Shown: in pieces, positions 8,879-19,715 of the stretch
Layout of the letters: every line of letters starts with the position of its first letter
How positions within the stretch are numbered: position 1 is the stretch's first letter
Assembly: GCF_022808915.1 (NCBI RefSeq)
Contig: NZ_JAKZFS010000007.1
Coordinates: 1 to 64,000 of the forward strand
Direction: 5' to 3'
Length of the DNA: 64,000 nucleotides
Origin: Fundidesulfovibrio terrae
GTDB lineage: Bacteria > Desulfobacterota > Desulfovibrionia > Desulfovibrionales > Desulfovibrionaceae
Program-made: the position numbers and the translations under genes
Notes under the pieces: generated by a model
Database searches by the model: none
Told to the model about the DNA's origin: nothing
The model's input: only the letters and a program-made list of their open reading frames with translations

Positions 8879-10540
8879 ATGAACGCATCCGACCTTATCC
8901 GTTACACTCCCCTGGCCACGGCCAACCGCCTGCGCATCATCATTCAGGTGCTGGCCAAGCACGGCTTCGACGAACTCCTGGACCGCCTGGGGCTCCGCCG
9001 TCTCCCCTTCTGGCGCAAGCCACGCGCCGAGCCTCACGCCCTCCCCATTTGGAAGCGCCTGAAGCTCATCATCGAGGAACTCGGCCCCACGGCCATCAAG
9101 ATCGGCCAACTGCTCTCCATGCGCCCGGACATGATCCCGGGAGAACTCTGCGACGAACTCAAGACCCTCCAGGAGAACCTGCCCCCCGCGCCCTACCCCG
9201 CAATCCGGGCAGCCATTGAGCTGGCTTATTCCCGCCCGCTTGAAGACGTCTTCACCAATTTCGAGCGCGTGCCCGTGGCCACGGCCTCGGTCTCCCAGGT
9301 GCACCGCGCGCGCCTAGCCTCCGACGGCAGCCTGGTGGCCGTGAAGGTGCGCCTGCCGGGCGTCTCGGACACGTTGGCCGCGGACCTGGACATCCTGGAA
9401 TTCATCGCGGAACTTCTGGAGGAGCGCGCTCCCTCGGTGCGGGCCTTCAAGCCCGTGGACGTGGTGCGCGAGCTGCGCAAGAACGTCCGCCGGGAGCTTG
9501 ATTTCATGAACGAGGCCGTGAACATGCTGGCCTTCAACGAGATGTTCGCGGACAACAAGCGCGTCTTCGCCCCCGCCGTGCACGCCGACCTGGTGCGCCC
9601 GGACGTGCTGGTGATGGACTTCATCGAGGGCGAGCGCCTGGACCAGTTCACCGGCTCCGATGCCGAGCGTGCCGAACTGGCGGCCCTCGGCATGGAGGCC
9701 GCCGTGCGCCAGATCATGCATGAGGGCTTCTTTCATGGCGATCCGCACCTGGGCAACCTGCGCATCGTGGGCGCAAGCAGGCTCTGCTACCTGGATTTCG
9801 GCATGTGCGGCCGCCTGGCCCCGGCCCTGCGTTCGGCGCTTACGGACTGCGTCATCGCCCTGGCCGGGGGCGATCCGGTCAAGCTGACCCGCGTCGCCGA
9901 GGAAATGTCCTACTCGGTGCCGCCGGACCTGGACGTCATGAGCCTTGAATCGGACCTCATGTTCATCATCCAGAAGTTTCGCACGCCCTGCGGCGAAGGC
10001 CTGCTCGGCCGGCACATGCTGGACGTGACCAACGTCTGCCGCGAGCACGGCCTCACGCCCAGGCCCGACTTCGTCCTGGTGGCCCGGGCCATGCTGGCCA
10101 CGGAATCGGCCCTCAAGTCCCTGGCTCCCGGCCTGCGCCCAGCGGCGGACCTCTCCGGGCTGGCCCAGGCCTTCTCGATACGCCGCCTGATCCCCGGCCT
10201 GTCGGACCGTTCCTTGTGGGCGGAACTGGAGGAAGCAGCCAGGGTCATGGCCGGGTTCCCGCGCCGGATGGATTCGGTGCTGCGCAAGCTCGCGGCCGGG
10301 CAGCTCACCGTTGAGCTCAAGCAGCACGACTTCGGCAAGATGCCCGCCACCTTCAGGCTGGTGGGCAACCGCCTCGGTGGGGCGTTGGTGACGGCAGCCC
10401 TGGCCGTAAGCTCGGCCGTCGTGTTCAACTCCGGGCTCGGCCCGCACATGTGGGGCATGCCGGTCATCGGCCTGTGCGGCTTCGCCCTGGCCGGGCTTTT
10501 GGGCATATTCCTGACCTTCAAGATGTTCCGCGATACGTAA
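8879..10540 (+). CDS. ubiB: UbiB/ABC1/ADCK-family atypical kinase
   Basis: Membrane-anchored protein-kinase-like ATPase of 553 residues; the family supports isoprenoid-quinone (here probably menaquinone) metabolism. Family marks: KIGQLLSMRPD (KxGQ, about 75-85), VAVKVRLPG, RELDFMNEA (ExD), FFHGDPHLGNL (usually HADPHPGN) and YLDFGMCG. Two C-terminal hydrophobic segments (ALVTAALAVSSAVVF; MPVIGLCGFALAGLLGIFLTF) are typical. It is followed after 45 bases by a phasin-like gene, a pairing that suggests co-transcription. The substitution HADPHPGN to HGDPHLGN may be ordinary divergence. Confidence 0.88.
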   Translation: MNASDLIRYTPLATANRLRIIIQVLAKHGFDELLDRLGLRRLPFWRKPRAEPHALPIWKRLKLIIEELGPTAIKIGQLLSMRPDMIPGELCDELKTLQENLPPAPYPAIRAAIELAYSRPLEDVFTNFERVPVATASVSQVHRARLASDGSLVAVKVRLPGVSDTLAADLDILEFIAELLEERAPSVRAFKPVDVVRELRKNVRRELDFMNEAVNMLAFNEMFADNKRVFAPAVHADLVRPDVLVMDFIEGERLDQFTGSDAERAELAALGMEAAVRQIMHEGFFHGDPHLGNLRIVGASRLCYLDFGMCGRLAPALRSALTDCVIALAGGDPVKLTRVAEEMSYSVPPDLDVMSLESDLMFIIQKFRTPCGEGLLGRHMLDVTNVCREHGLTPRPDFVLVARAMLATESALKSLAPGLRPAADLSGLAQAFSIRRLIPGLSDRSLWAELEEAARVMAGFPRRMDSVLRKLAAGQLTVELKQHDFGKMPATFRLVGNRLGGALVTAALAVSSAVVFNSGLGPHMWGMPVIGLCGFALAGLLGIFLTFKMFRDT

Positions 10541-10585
10541 ACATCCGGGACGCCCTGAACGGCTGCGTCCCAAGGAGACACTGCC

Positions 10586-10906
10586 ATGAGCGATCTGCTG
10601 AAAAAGGGATTCTACACGGGACTGGGCGCGGGCCTTTTGCTCAAGGACGAAATATTGAACGCCCTGAACCCTCCGGTGAAGGTGGACGACCAGCCCGTCG
10701 AGGAAATCCGCGAACAGCTGCGTACCGTTCTCGGCAAGCTCGCTGGCAACATGGGCCAGGGCGTGGACGCCCTCAAGGATGCCGGGGAAGCGGAGCTGGC
10801 CGGGCTGCTGGAACGCTTCGGCCTGGCCAAGGCCGAGGACGTGGAGGCGCTGAAGGCCCGCATTGCGGACCTTGAGGCCAAGCTCAAGTCCGGGAAGAAG
10901 AAATAA
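10586..10906 (+). CDS. Phasin-like / PHA-granule-type small coiled-coil protein
   Basis: Protein of 106 residues, all helical, with a hydrophobic Gly-rich N-terminus (KGFYTGLGAGLLLKDEI) and a C-terminal coiled coil (VEALKARIADLEAKLKS) ending in lysines. This pattern matches the poly(3-hydroxyalkanoate)-system / phasin-like family often found beside ubiB. No PHA synthase is in the window, so a role in storage granules is unproven. The ribosome site AAGGAG precedes the ATG and a terminator follows immediately. Confidence 0.65.
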   Translation: MSDLLKKGFYTGLGAGLLLKDEILNALNPPVKVDDQPVEEIREQLRTVLGKLAGNMGQGVDALKDAGEAELAGLLERFGLAKAEDVEALKARIADLEAKLKSGKKK

Positions 10907-10915
10907 ATTAAAACA

Positions 10916-10950
10916 GGCCGGAAGCGCGGCTTTGCGCGCTTCCGGCCCCA
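10916..10950 (+). terminator. Rho-independent-type terminator after the phasin-like gene
   Basis: Perfect 13-bp stem GGCCGGAAGCGCG / CGCGCTTCCGGCC with loop GCTTTG, followed by an A/T-rich tail (ATAATTTTCT). It lies 9 bases after the stop codon. Confidence 0.75.
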
Positions 10951-10970
10951 ATAATTTTCTCATCGATCGA

Positions 10971-11022
10971 CGCGAAGCGATAGGGGATTCCAAAGGGACT
11001 GGTCCCTTTGGCCGCCGGAGGC
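10971..11022 (+). repeat. Interspersed palindromic repeat, copy C
   Basis: CGCGAAGCGATAGGGGATTC, then a perfect CCAAAGGGAC-TG-GTCCCTTTGG stem, then CCGCCGGAGGC. It sits between convergent genes, 8 bases beyond the stop codon of the minus-strand gene at 11031. Confidence 0.85.
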
Positions 11023-11030
11023 TCCTACTC

Positions 11031-11366
11031 TTAAATATGCTGCTTCAGCAGGTCGTACGGCGTATCTTCCGGCAGTTTGATGCGGTTGTCGGGCAGGAAC
11101 GTCGAGGCCAGCGCCCCCAGCCATTCCCGGCTCACTTTCAAGCTCTCGAAGGCCAGCACCGCCCTGCCCTCTTCCTGAAAGAGCCTGTAGCCCACGATCT
11201 CCACCTGCACGGGGGCGGCCTCGCCCCTGGGCAACGCCTCCACGGTCATGACCTTGGCCGAGGAGTTCACGGTGAGCTTGAACGAGTGGCAATAGCTGTC
11301 CACCAGCGGGGCCAGCTTGCTGGTGATGGCCGACGACACGGCCATGTCCTTGAGTGCTCCGAACAT
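11031..11366 (-). CDS. Conserved hypothetical protein downstream of purF
   Basis: Protein of 111 residues that I do not recognise. It has no signal peptide, membrane helix or catalytic motif; the predicted pattern is an N-terminal helix (LKDMAVSSAITSKLAPLVDSY) followed by alternating strands and a short helical end. It starts 4 bases after the purF stop, so it is very probably translated from the carB-purF transcript. An accessory role in nucleotide synthesis would be guesswork. Confidence 0.7.
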   Translation of the reverse strand: MFGALKDMAVSSAITSKLAPLVDSYCHSFKLTVNSSAKVMTVEALPRGEAAPVQVEIVGYRLFQEEGRAVLAFESLKVSREWLGALASTFLPDNRIKLPEDTPYDLLKQHI

Positions 11367-11370
11367 ACGG

Positions 11371-12783
11371 CTACCAGGTCAGGGCGTTGGACTCGTCCAT
11401 GCAGAGCTTGGTCCCTTCCGCGCAGGGGGGGATGACGTATTCGCCGTTGAAGCAGGCCATGCAGTACTGCGGGTCGCTCATATTGGCGCCCACGGAGTTG
11501 AGCAGGCCGTCGATGGACAGGTAGTGCAGGCTGTCCAGGCCGATGTAGCGGGCGATGTCCTCCACGGAGTTGTTGGCCGCGATGAGCTCGCCCTTGGAGG
11601 AAAAGTCGATGCCGTAGAAGCAGGGGAACTTGATGGGCGGACAGCTCACGCGCATGTGGATCTCGCGCGCGCCCAGTTCGCGAAGCTTCTTGATGCGCGT
11701 GCGGATGGTGGTGCCGCGCACGATGGAGTCTTCCACGATGATGATGCGCTTGTTCTTGATCATGGAGCGCACGGGGTTCAATTTCACCCGGACGGAAAAG
11801 TCGCGCATGTTCTGCGAGGGCTGGATGAAGGTGCGGCCCACGTAGTGGTTGCGGATCATGGCCACCTCGAAGGGCAGGCCGGACTGCTGGGCGTAGCCCA
11901 CGGCCGCGTACACGCCGGAATCGGGAAAGGGCATGACGAAGTCTGCGTCCACCGGCGCTTCCAAGGCCAGGGTCTGGCCCATCTGCTTGCGGCGGGAATA
12001 GACCACCTCGCCGAACACCAGGGAGTCCGGACGGGCGAAGTAGACCAGCTCGAAGATGCAGCGCCTGACGGGCTGGGACTCGCTGATGCGGTAGGACTTG
12101 AGGCACTTGTCCTTGATGACCAGCATCTCGCCGGGCTCGATGGGGCGCAGGTATTCGGCCTCGATGAGGTCGAAGGCGCAGGACTCGGAGGAGATGACGT
12201 AGTTGTCGTCCAGGCGTCCCAGGGCCAGGGGGCGAATGCCGTTGGGGTCGCGCACGGCGATCATCTTGTCGTTGGCCTGGATGAGGAGCGAATAGGAGCC
12301 CTTCACCTTCTGGCAGGCCTTGATGACCGCGTCCTCGATGGTGCCGCCGTTCAAGTTCTTGGCGATGAGGTGGACGAAGACCTCGGAGTCGATGGTAGTC
12401 TGGAAGATGGAGCCGGAAGCTTCAAGTTCCGCGCGCAGCTCGTAGGTGTTCACCAGGTTGCCGTTGTGGGCGATGGCCAGGTGCCAGTCGCCGAAGCGCA
12501 CCAGGAACGGCTGGGCGTTGCGCAAAAGCGAGGCGCCGGTGGTGGAGTAGCGGATATGGCCCACGGCGATGGTGCCCTTGAGCTCCTTGCCGAGGTGGCG
12601 TTCGCTGAACACGTCCGCCACTAGGCCCATGCCCTTCTGCTCGCGGATCTTATCACCGTCCCAGGTGACGATGCCTGCCGACTCCTGGCCCCGGTGCTGC
12701 AGGGCGTAGAGGCCGAAGTAGGTCATGCGCGCGGCCTCGGGATGGCCGTAGATGCCGAACAATCCGCAATACTCTTTTTTCAT
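11371..12783 (-). CDS. purF: Amidophosphoribosyltransferase
   Basis: First committed enzyme of purine synthesis (PRPP + glutamine to phosphoribosylamine), 470 residues, cytoplasmic. The start at 12783 is chosen because MKKEYCGLFG places a short propeptide before the catalytic Cys of the Ntn glutaminase domain. Further marks: LQHRGQESAGI, GHIRYSTTG, CIFELVYFARPDS, and the PRPP loop IIIVEDSIVRGTT in the C-terminal phosphoribosyltransferase domain. Cysteines in CFYGIDF and CMACFNGEY fit the Fe-S-binding B. subtilis-type enzyme. It follows carB by 78 bases that contain a hairpin with an embedded promoter. Confidence 0.96.
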   Translation of the reverse strand: MKKEYCGLFGIYGHPEAARMTYFGLYALQHRGQESAGIVTWDGDKIREQKGMGLVADVFSERHLGKELKGTIAVGHIRYSTTGASLLRNAQPFLVRFGDWHLAIAHNGNLVNTYELRAELEASGSIFQTTIDSEVFVHLIAKNLNGGTIEDAVIKACQKVKGSYSLLIQANDKMIAVRDPNGIRPLALGRLDDNYVISSESCAFDLIEAEYLRPIEPGEMLVIKDKCLKSYRISESQPVRRCIFELVYFARPDSLVFGEVVYSRRKQMGQTLALEAPVDADFVMPFPDSGVYAAVGYAQQSGLPFEVAMIRNHYVGRTFIQPSQNMRDFSVRVKLNPVRSMIKNKRIIIVEDSIVRGTTIRTRIKKLRELGAREIHMRVSCPPIKFPCFYGIDFSSKGELIAANNSVEDIARYIGLDSLHYLSIDGLLNSVGANMSDPQYCMACFNGEYVIPPCAEGTKLCMDESNALTW

Positions 12784-12818
12784 AATACGTACTCGCCGCC
12801 TTCCTTCAAGAAGGCTTT

Positions 12819-12856
12819 CAGATAAGGCGTACGCGGGCCCTGTCAACGGGCCCGCG
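12819..12856 (-). promoter_or_regulatory. purF promoter with -35 in a hairpin loop
   Basis: On the minus strand CGCGGGCCC-GTTGACA-GGGCCCGCG is a perfect 9-bp inverted repeat (12856-12832) whose 7-base loop contains the -35 TTGACA (12846-12841). TATCTG follows after 16 bases (12824-12819). As RNA the hairpin could also attenuate carB read-through. There is no T-run. Confidence 0.5.
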
Positions 12857-12861
12857 CGGGG

Positions 12862-16092
<3,231 letters not shown>

Positions 16093-16291
16093 GACTGGGC
16101 GGGGTTAGGGTTGCGGAACGTCTCTTAATGCCGGAAAGATGCGCGAAATGTCAAAACGGGACTTTGCCCCGGGCGAGGGTTTACGCAACTTATCCCCCGC
16201 CTGCAAGACACTTTCGCCCCCCGGAACGATTGACTTCCCGGCCAGCTCGCTTAAAGGAGTGCCAGCCGGACAAACCCGGAGGAAAAAGCCC

Positions 16292-16774
16292 GTGAAGCCC
16301 CAGTACATCCTGGCCGGAAGCATTGCAGCAGGCGTGACCCTGCTGGACCAGATCACCAAACTCCAGGTGCAGAAGCACCTGGTGCTCTACACATCCCGGG
16401 AGATCATCCCCGGCTTCTTCAACCTGGTCCACACCCTGAACAAGGGGGCGGCGTTCGGGTTCCTGAACCGGCCCGACACCTCCTGGCAGACCTACTTCTT
16501 CATCGCGGCCACGGCCCTGGCCGTGGTGATCGTCTTGAACCTGCTCTCCAAGGCCGAGCCCGGGGCCAAGCTTTTCATCATCGCTCTGGGCCTCATCCTC
16601 GGTGGGGCTCTCGGCAACCTGATCGACCGGATGCGCACCGGGCAGGTGGTGGACTTCCTGGAGTTCTACCTGGGCTCCTTCGTGTGGCCGGCCTTCAACG
16701 TGGCCGACATCGCCATCACGCTGGGGTCCCTGGCCATGATTTTATCCTTCTACGGACGCAAACGGCCGAAATAA
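16292..16774 (+). CDS. lspA: Lipoprotein signal peptidase (signal peptidase II)
   Basis: Inner-membrane aspartyl protease of 160 residues that cleaves lipoprotein signal peptides. Four hydrophobic segments are visible, with the two catalytic Asp boxes GNLIDRMRTGQVVDF and FNVADIAITLG. The frame opens earlier, but GTG at 16292 has GGAGGAAAAA 8-14 bases upstream and gives the normal family length, so that start is used. It heads a plus-strand gene string that includes a predicted lipoprotein substrate (cpoB). Confidence 0.94.
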   Translation: MKPQYILAGSIAAGVTLLDQITKLQVQKHLVLYTSREIIPGFFNLVHTLNKGAAFGFLNRPDTSWQTYFFIAATALAVVIVLNLLSKAEPGAKLFIIALGLILGGALGNLIDRMRTGQVVDFLEFYLGSFVWPAFNVADIAITLGSLAMILSFYGRKRPK

Positions 16775-16830
16775 GCGAAACCTTCGGCGGCCTTGCCAAA
16801 CGGCCCGCGCGGAGATAGCAAGGACGGACT

Positions 16831-17049
16831 ATGTCTCTCATGACCACCATCGGGGGCTATCCCCTCTGGTTTTTCCTGGTGCTGGCCCTGCCGGTTTTTT
16901 TCAACTTCTGGGCCATCGCCCACGCGTTTTATCGCAACTTTCCCACGGTCCAAGAAAAGATGGTCTGGCTGTGCCTGGCGGTCTTCGTGCCGGTGCTGGG
17001 CGGGCTCATCTACCTGATCGTGGGCCGTAAAAGAGGTAGTAAACCGTAA
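16831..17049 (+). CDS. Small membrane protein, PLDc_N-like
   Basis: Protein of 72 residues with two hydrophobic helices (PLWFFLVLALPVFFNFWAIA and WLCLAVFVPVLGGLIYLIVG) and a basic tail. The GGxIYLIVGRK ending matches the phospholipase-D N-terminal membrane domain family (PLDc_N), which on its own has no enzymatic part. Its stop overlaps the cpoB start (TAATG), so translation is coupled. Function unknown. Confidence 0.75.
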   Translation: MSLMTTIGGYPLWFFLVLALPVFFNFWAIAHAFYRNFPTVQEKMVWLCLAVFVPVLGGLIYLIVGRKRGSKP

Positions 17050-17906
17050 TGAAGACTCGTCTCGCCATATTCGCAGCACTGTTTCTTCTCTCCGGCTGCG
17101 CCGGTTCCGAAACGTCCAGCGCGCCGGTGAAGGGCAAGCCCATCGATCCCCAGGCCCAGGCCCAGGCCAACCTCGCCGCCGAGGTGGACGGGCTCAAGTC
17201 CCGGGTGCAGGCCCTCGCCGTCGAGGTTGAAGACCTGAACACGCAGGTGCGCAGCCTGACCGAGGGCGGCGACGCCTCGGGCGGAGCCACCCTGCCGGAG
17301 CTTAACAAGCGCCTCCAGAAGCTCGAAGGCAACCTGCGCCAGATGGGCTCGCAACTGGGCGTCGAAGTGGACGGCCAGCAGCCCGCGGGCGGACAGCAGC
17401 CCGGCCCCGGCTCGGGCATCGACCCCCAGGCCCAGCAGGCCTCGCTGCCCCCGGGTTCGCCAGTCGGCTCCGGCCCGCAGGCTCCGGCCGCGCCTGCTCC
17501 CCAGGCCCCCGGCCGCACCGACGTGCCCGCCGCCAACAACGCCGACCCGGCCGAAGCCATCTACACCAAGGGCATGCAGGCATTCCAGGCCAAGGACTAC
17601 GACAAGGCCGCCTCCATGTGGCGCGACGTGGCCAAGAACTATCCCAAGCACAACCTGGCCTCCAACGCCTACTTCTGGATGGGCGAAGCCTACTTCCAGA
17701 AGGGCGACATGGCCCAGGCCGTGCTCAACTACAACGAGGTCGTGGAAAAGTTCCCCAAGAGCACCAAGGCTCCCTCATCCATGCTCAAGATGGGCATGGC
17801 CTTCCAGAAGCTGAACAAGAAGGACGCCGCCCGGCTCATGTTCCAGGACCTGATCAAGAAATTCCCCGATTCCGCCGAGGCGCGCCGCGCCAAGGCCCTT
17901 CTGTAA
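17049..17906 (+). CDS. cpoB: Lipoprotein CpoB/YbgF-like, Tol-Pal system TPR protein
   Basis: Predicted lipoprotein of 285 residues: signal peptide MKTRLAIFAALFLLSGC with lipobox Cys at 17, a coiled coil (about 36-105), a Pro/Gln-rich linker (about 110-160) and C-terminal TPR repeats (AEAIYTKGMQAFQAKDYDKA; ASNAYFWMGEAYFQKGD; KAPSSMLKMGMAFQKLN). This is the YbgF/CpoB plan, which coordinates peptidoglycan synthesis with outer-membrane constriction via Tol-Pal. The tol genes themselves are not here. The start overlaps the previous stop. Confidence 0.85.
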   Translation: MKTRLAIFAALFLLSGCAGSETSSAPVKGKPIDPQAQAQANLAAEVDGLKSRVQALAVEVEDLNTQVRSLTEGGDASGGATLPELNKRLQKLEGNLRQMGSQLGVEVDGQQPAGGQQPGPGSGIDPQAQQASLPPGSPVGSGPQAPAAPAPQAPGRTDVPAANNADPAEAIYTKGMQAFQAKDYDKAASMWRDVAKNYPKHNLASNAYFWMGEAYFQKGDMAQAVLNYNEVVEKFPKSTKAPSSMLKMGMAFQKLNKKDAARLMFQDLIKKFPDSAEARRAKALL

Positions 17907-17918
17907 GGATTCGACGCC

Positions 17919-18347
17919 ATGAGCGAGATACGCAAGATCGTCCACCTGAGCTTCTCCCCGGAGACATCCGGCAAGCCGGTGGTGTGCAACATCATCAAGC
18001 TGTTCGACCTGTGCTTCAACATCCTCAAGGCCCAGATCAATCCCCGCGAGGTGGGCGAGATGATCCTTGAGATCCACGGCCTGGAGCCCGCCGTGCGCGA
18101 CGGCCTGGAGTACCTCAAGGAGCACGGGGTCAAGGTCACGCCCGTGGCCCAGAAGGTCCGCAAGGACGAAGAGCTGTGCATGCACTGCGGCGTGTGCACC
18201 GCCCTGTGCCGCCCCCGCGCCCTGGAGATCGACCGCAAGACCTGGAAGGTCTGTTTCGACTCCGAGAAGTGCGTGGCCTGCGGGCTGTGCGTGAAGGTCT
18301 GCCCGGTCAAGGCCATGGAAACGCAGTTGGAGAACGGGGCCCTCTAA
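17919..18347 (+). CDS. NIL-domain 4Fe-4S ferredoxin
   Basis: Protein of 142 residues with an N-terminal NIL domain (about 1-75; KPVVCNIIKLFDLCFNILKA) and a C-terminal two-cluster ferredoxin: CMHCGVCTALCRP (about 87-99) and CVACGLCVKVCPV. NIL is the ligand-sensing domain seen in methionine ABC transporters. In methanogens and Desulfovibrio, NIL/ferredoxin proteins with DUF39 have been linked genetically to making homocysteine from aspartate semialdehyde and sulfide, so that is the likely role (established for the family, inferred here). DUF39 is not in this window. It lies 12 bases after cpoB. Confidence 0.85.
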   Translation: MSEIRKIVHLSFSPETSGKPVVCNIIKLFDLCFNILKAQINPREVGEMILEIHGLEPAVRDGLEYLKEHGVKVTPVAQKVRKDEELCMHCGVCTALCRPRALEIDRKTWKVCFDSEKCVACGLCVKVCPVKAMETQLENGAL

Positions 18348-18370
18348 CCCCCGCCTCAGGAGGCTCGCTT

Positions 18371-18898
18371 ATGGGAGAGGAGCAACGCACCTTCCTGCGC
18401 ATCCCCACCAAGCTGCATGGCCGGATGCGCTTCGTGGCGTCGGAGAGCGAACTCCAGCTCTTCCGCGAAGCCCCCATCACCAGCTCCACGGTCACCGTCA
18501 TGGAGCTCAAAAACGCGGGCATCAACGAAGCCTTGGTCCACGCCCTGCAGGACATAGACCGCAAGCTGGACATGCTCATCGGCATCCACACCCAGGACAG
18601 CATCCAGGACGACTTCCCCTACCCCATGGAAGTGGTGGAGATCTCCGGAGCCGGGGTGAAGGTCTCCAGCGCATCGCCCCTGGCCGTTGACCAGCTGGTG
18701 GAGATGGTCTTCACCCTGACCCAGCTGCCCGTGCGCATGGCCGGAGCCATCGGCCGGGTGATCCGCGAAGAGGTCCAGGACGGACGCCAGATCTGGGCCA
18801 TCGATTTCACGAAGATTCGCGACCGCGATCTGGAAACCATCGTGCAGTTCGTTTTCCAAACGCAGCGGGACGAGCTTCGCGTCAAGAAGTGGGAGTAG
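18371..18898 (+). CDS. PilZ-domain protein
   Basis: Protein of 175 residues. The start at 18371 follows CAGGAGGC and removes an upstream out-of-family extension. The N-terminal RTFLRIPTKLHGRMRF and mid-protein EISGAGVKVSS followed by AIGRVI suggest a PilZ c-di-GMP-binding fold, though the usual DxSxxG reads EISGAG, so nucleotide binding is uncertain. A helical insert (about 45-80) lies between the two parts. It precedes cheZ by 5 bases, which links it to motility control. Confidence 0.72.
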   Translation: MGEEQRTFLRIPTKLHGRMRFVASESELQLFREAPITSSTVTVMELKNAGINEALVHALQDIDRKLDMLIGIHTQDSIQDDFPYPMEVVEISGAGVKVSSASPLAVDQLVEMVFTLTQLPVRMAGAIGRVIREEVQDGRQIWAIDFTKIRDRDLETIVQFVFQTQRDELRVKKWE

Positions 18899-18903
18899 CG
18901 CGC

Positions 18904-19638
18904 ATGACCGGACCCGACACCATGATCGACGGCCTGATGGACAAGTACATGGATGACATGGTGGACAGCCTCAAGTCCGCCATCACCCAGGCCGTGGAAA
19001 AGGAACTTTCGCGCTCGCTCACCCGGTCGCTTCTGCAGAGCGAATTCTACAAGCGCATAAGCGACGACATGCGCAACGGCCTGCAGTCCATCTACAAGGA
19101 GCTCTCCAACGCCCGCCAGGAGGAGTCCGGAACCGGCATCGTCAAGGAGAAGAAACGCGCCGACCAGCTCTTCAGCGAGGCCGCCGACCAGCTGGACAAG
19201 ATCCTCTCCACCACCGAGCAGGCCACCGGCGAGATCATGGACATCGTGGAAAAGCACATGGATATGCAGTCCAAGTCCAACCAGATCCTGCACAGCCTGA
19301 AGTCCGGCGGCGTCACCAAGGAGCAGTTGGGCGACCTGCGCGAGATGAGCGATTCGCTCAACGCCGACCTCATGACCATCATGACCACCCTCTCCTTCCA
19401 GGACCTCACCGGCCAGCGCATCAAGCGCATCATCGGGGCCATCAAGAACGTGGAGGCCATCGTGCTGGACCTCTACCTCTCCACGGGGCTCAAGGTGAAG
19501 GCCCACGAGGAGGCTCCGGACATGGACCTGGACCAGATCGAAGCCGAGGCGGACAAGAAGGTCAACGAGCTGAAAGGCCCCCAGGTGGGGACCAGCCAGG
19601 CCAGCGTGGACGATTTGCTGGCGTCGCTTGGCATGTAG
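18904..19638 (+). CDS. cheZ: Chemotaxis phosphatase CheZ
   Basis: All-helical protein of 244 residues that dephosphorylates CheY-P. The key marks are the catalytic helix segment LSFQDLTGQRIKRII (about 160, with the DLTGQ Gln) and the C-terminal CheY-tethering peptide SVDDLLASLGM. A long four-helix-bundle region lies between. ATG at 18904 directly follows the PilZ stop and was preferred over a GTG inside the PilZ gene. The N-terminal about 70 residues are longer than in enteric CheZ. Confidence 0.88.
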   Translation: MTGPDTMIDGLMDKYMDDMVDSLKSAITQAVEKELSRSLTRSLLQSEFYKRISDDMRNGLQSIYKELSNARQEESGTGIVKEKKRADQLFSEAADQLDKILSTTEQATGEIMDIVEKHMDMQSKSNQILHSLKSGGVTKEQLGDLREMSDSLNADLMTIMTTLSFQDLTGQRIKRIIGAIKNVEAIVLDLYLSTGLKVKAHEEAPDMDLDQIEAEADKKVNELKGPQVGTSQASVDDLLASLGM

Positions 19639-19692
19639 GAGGATCAGGTGCTGCCGCCGGGCTATCGGCGGCGCAGTGCGGACGAATGTTTA

Positions 19693-19713
19693 ACGGGGGC
19701 TTCGCGCCCCCGT
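19693..19713. terminator. Hairpin between convergent cheZ and CgeB-like genes
   Basis: Stem ACGGGGGC / GCCCCCGT with loop TTCGC. The T-tract is weak on both strands (TCTTCATT on the plus strand), but the position between two convergent stops fits a bidirectional terminator. Confidence 0.5.
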
Positions 19714-19715
19714 CT

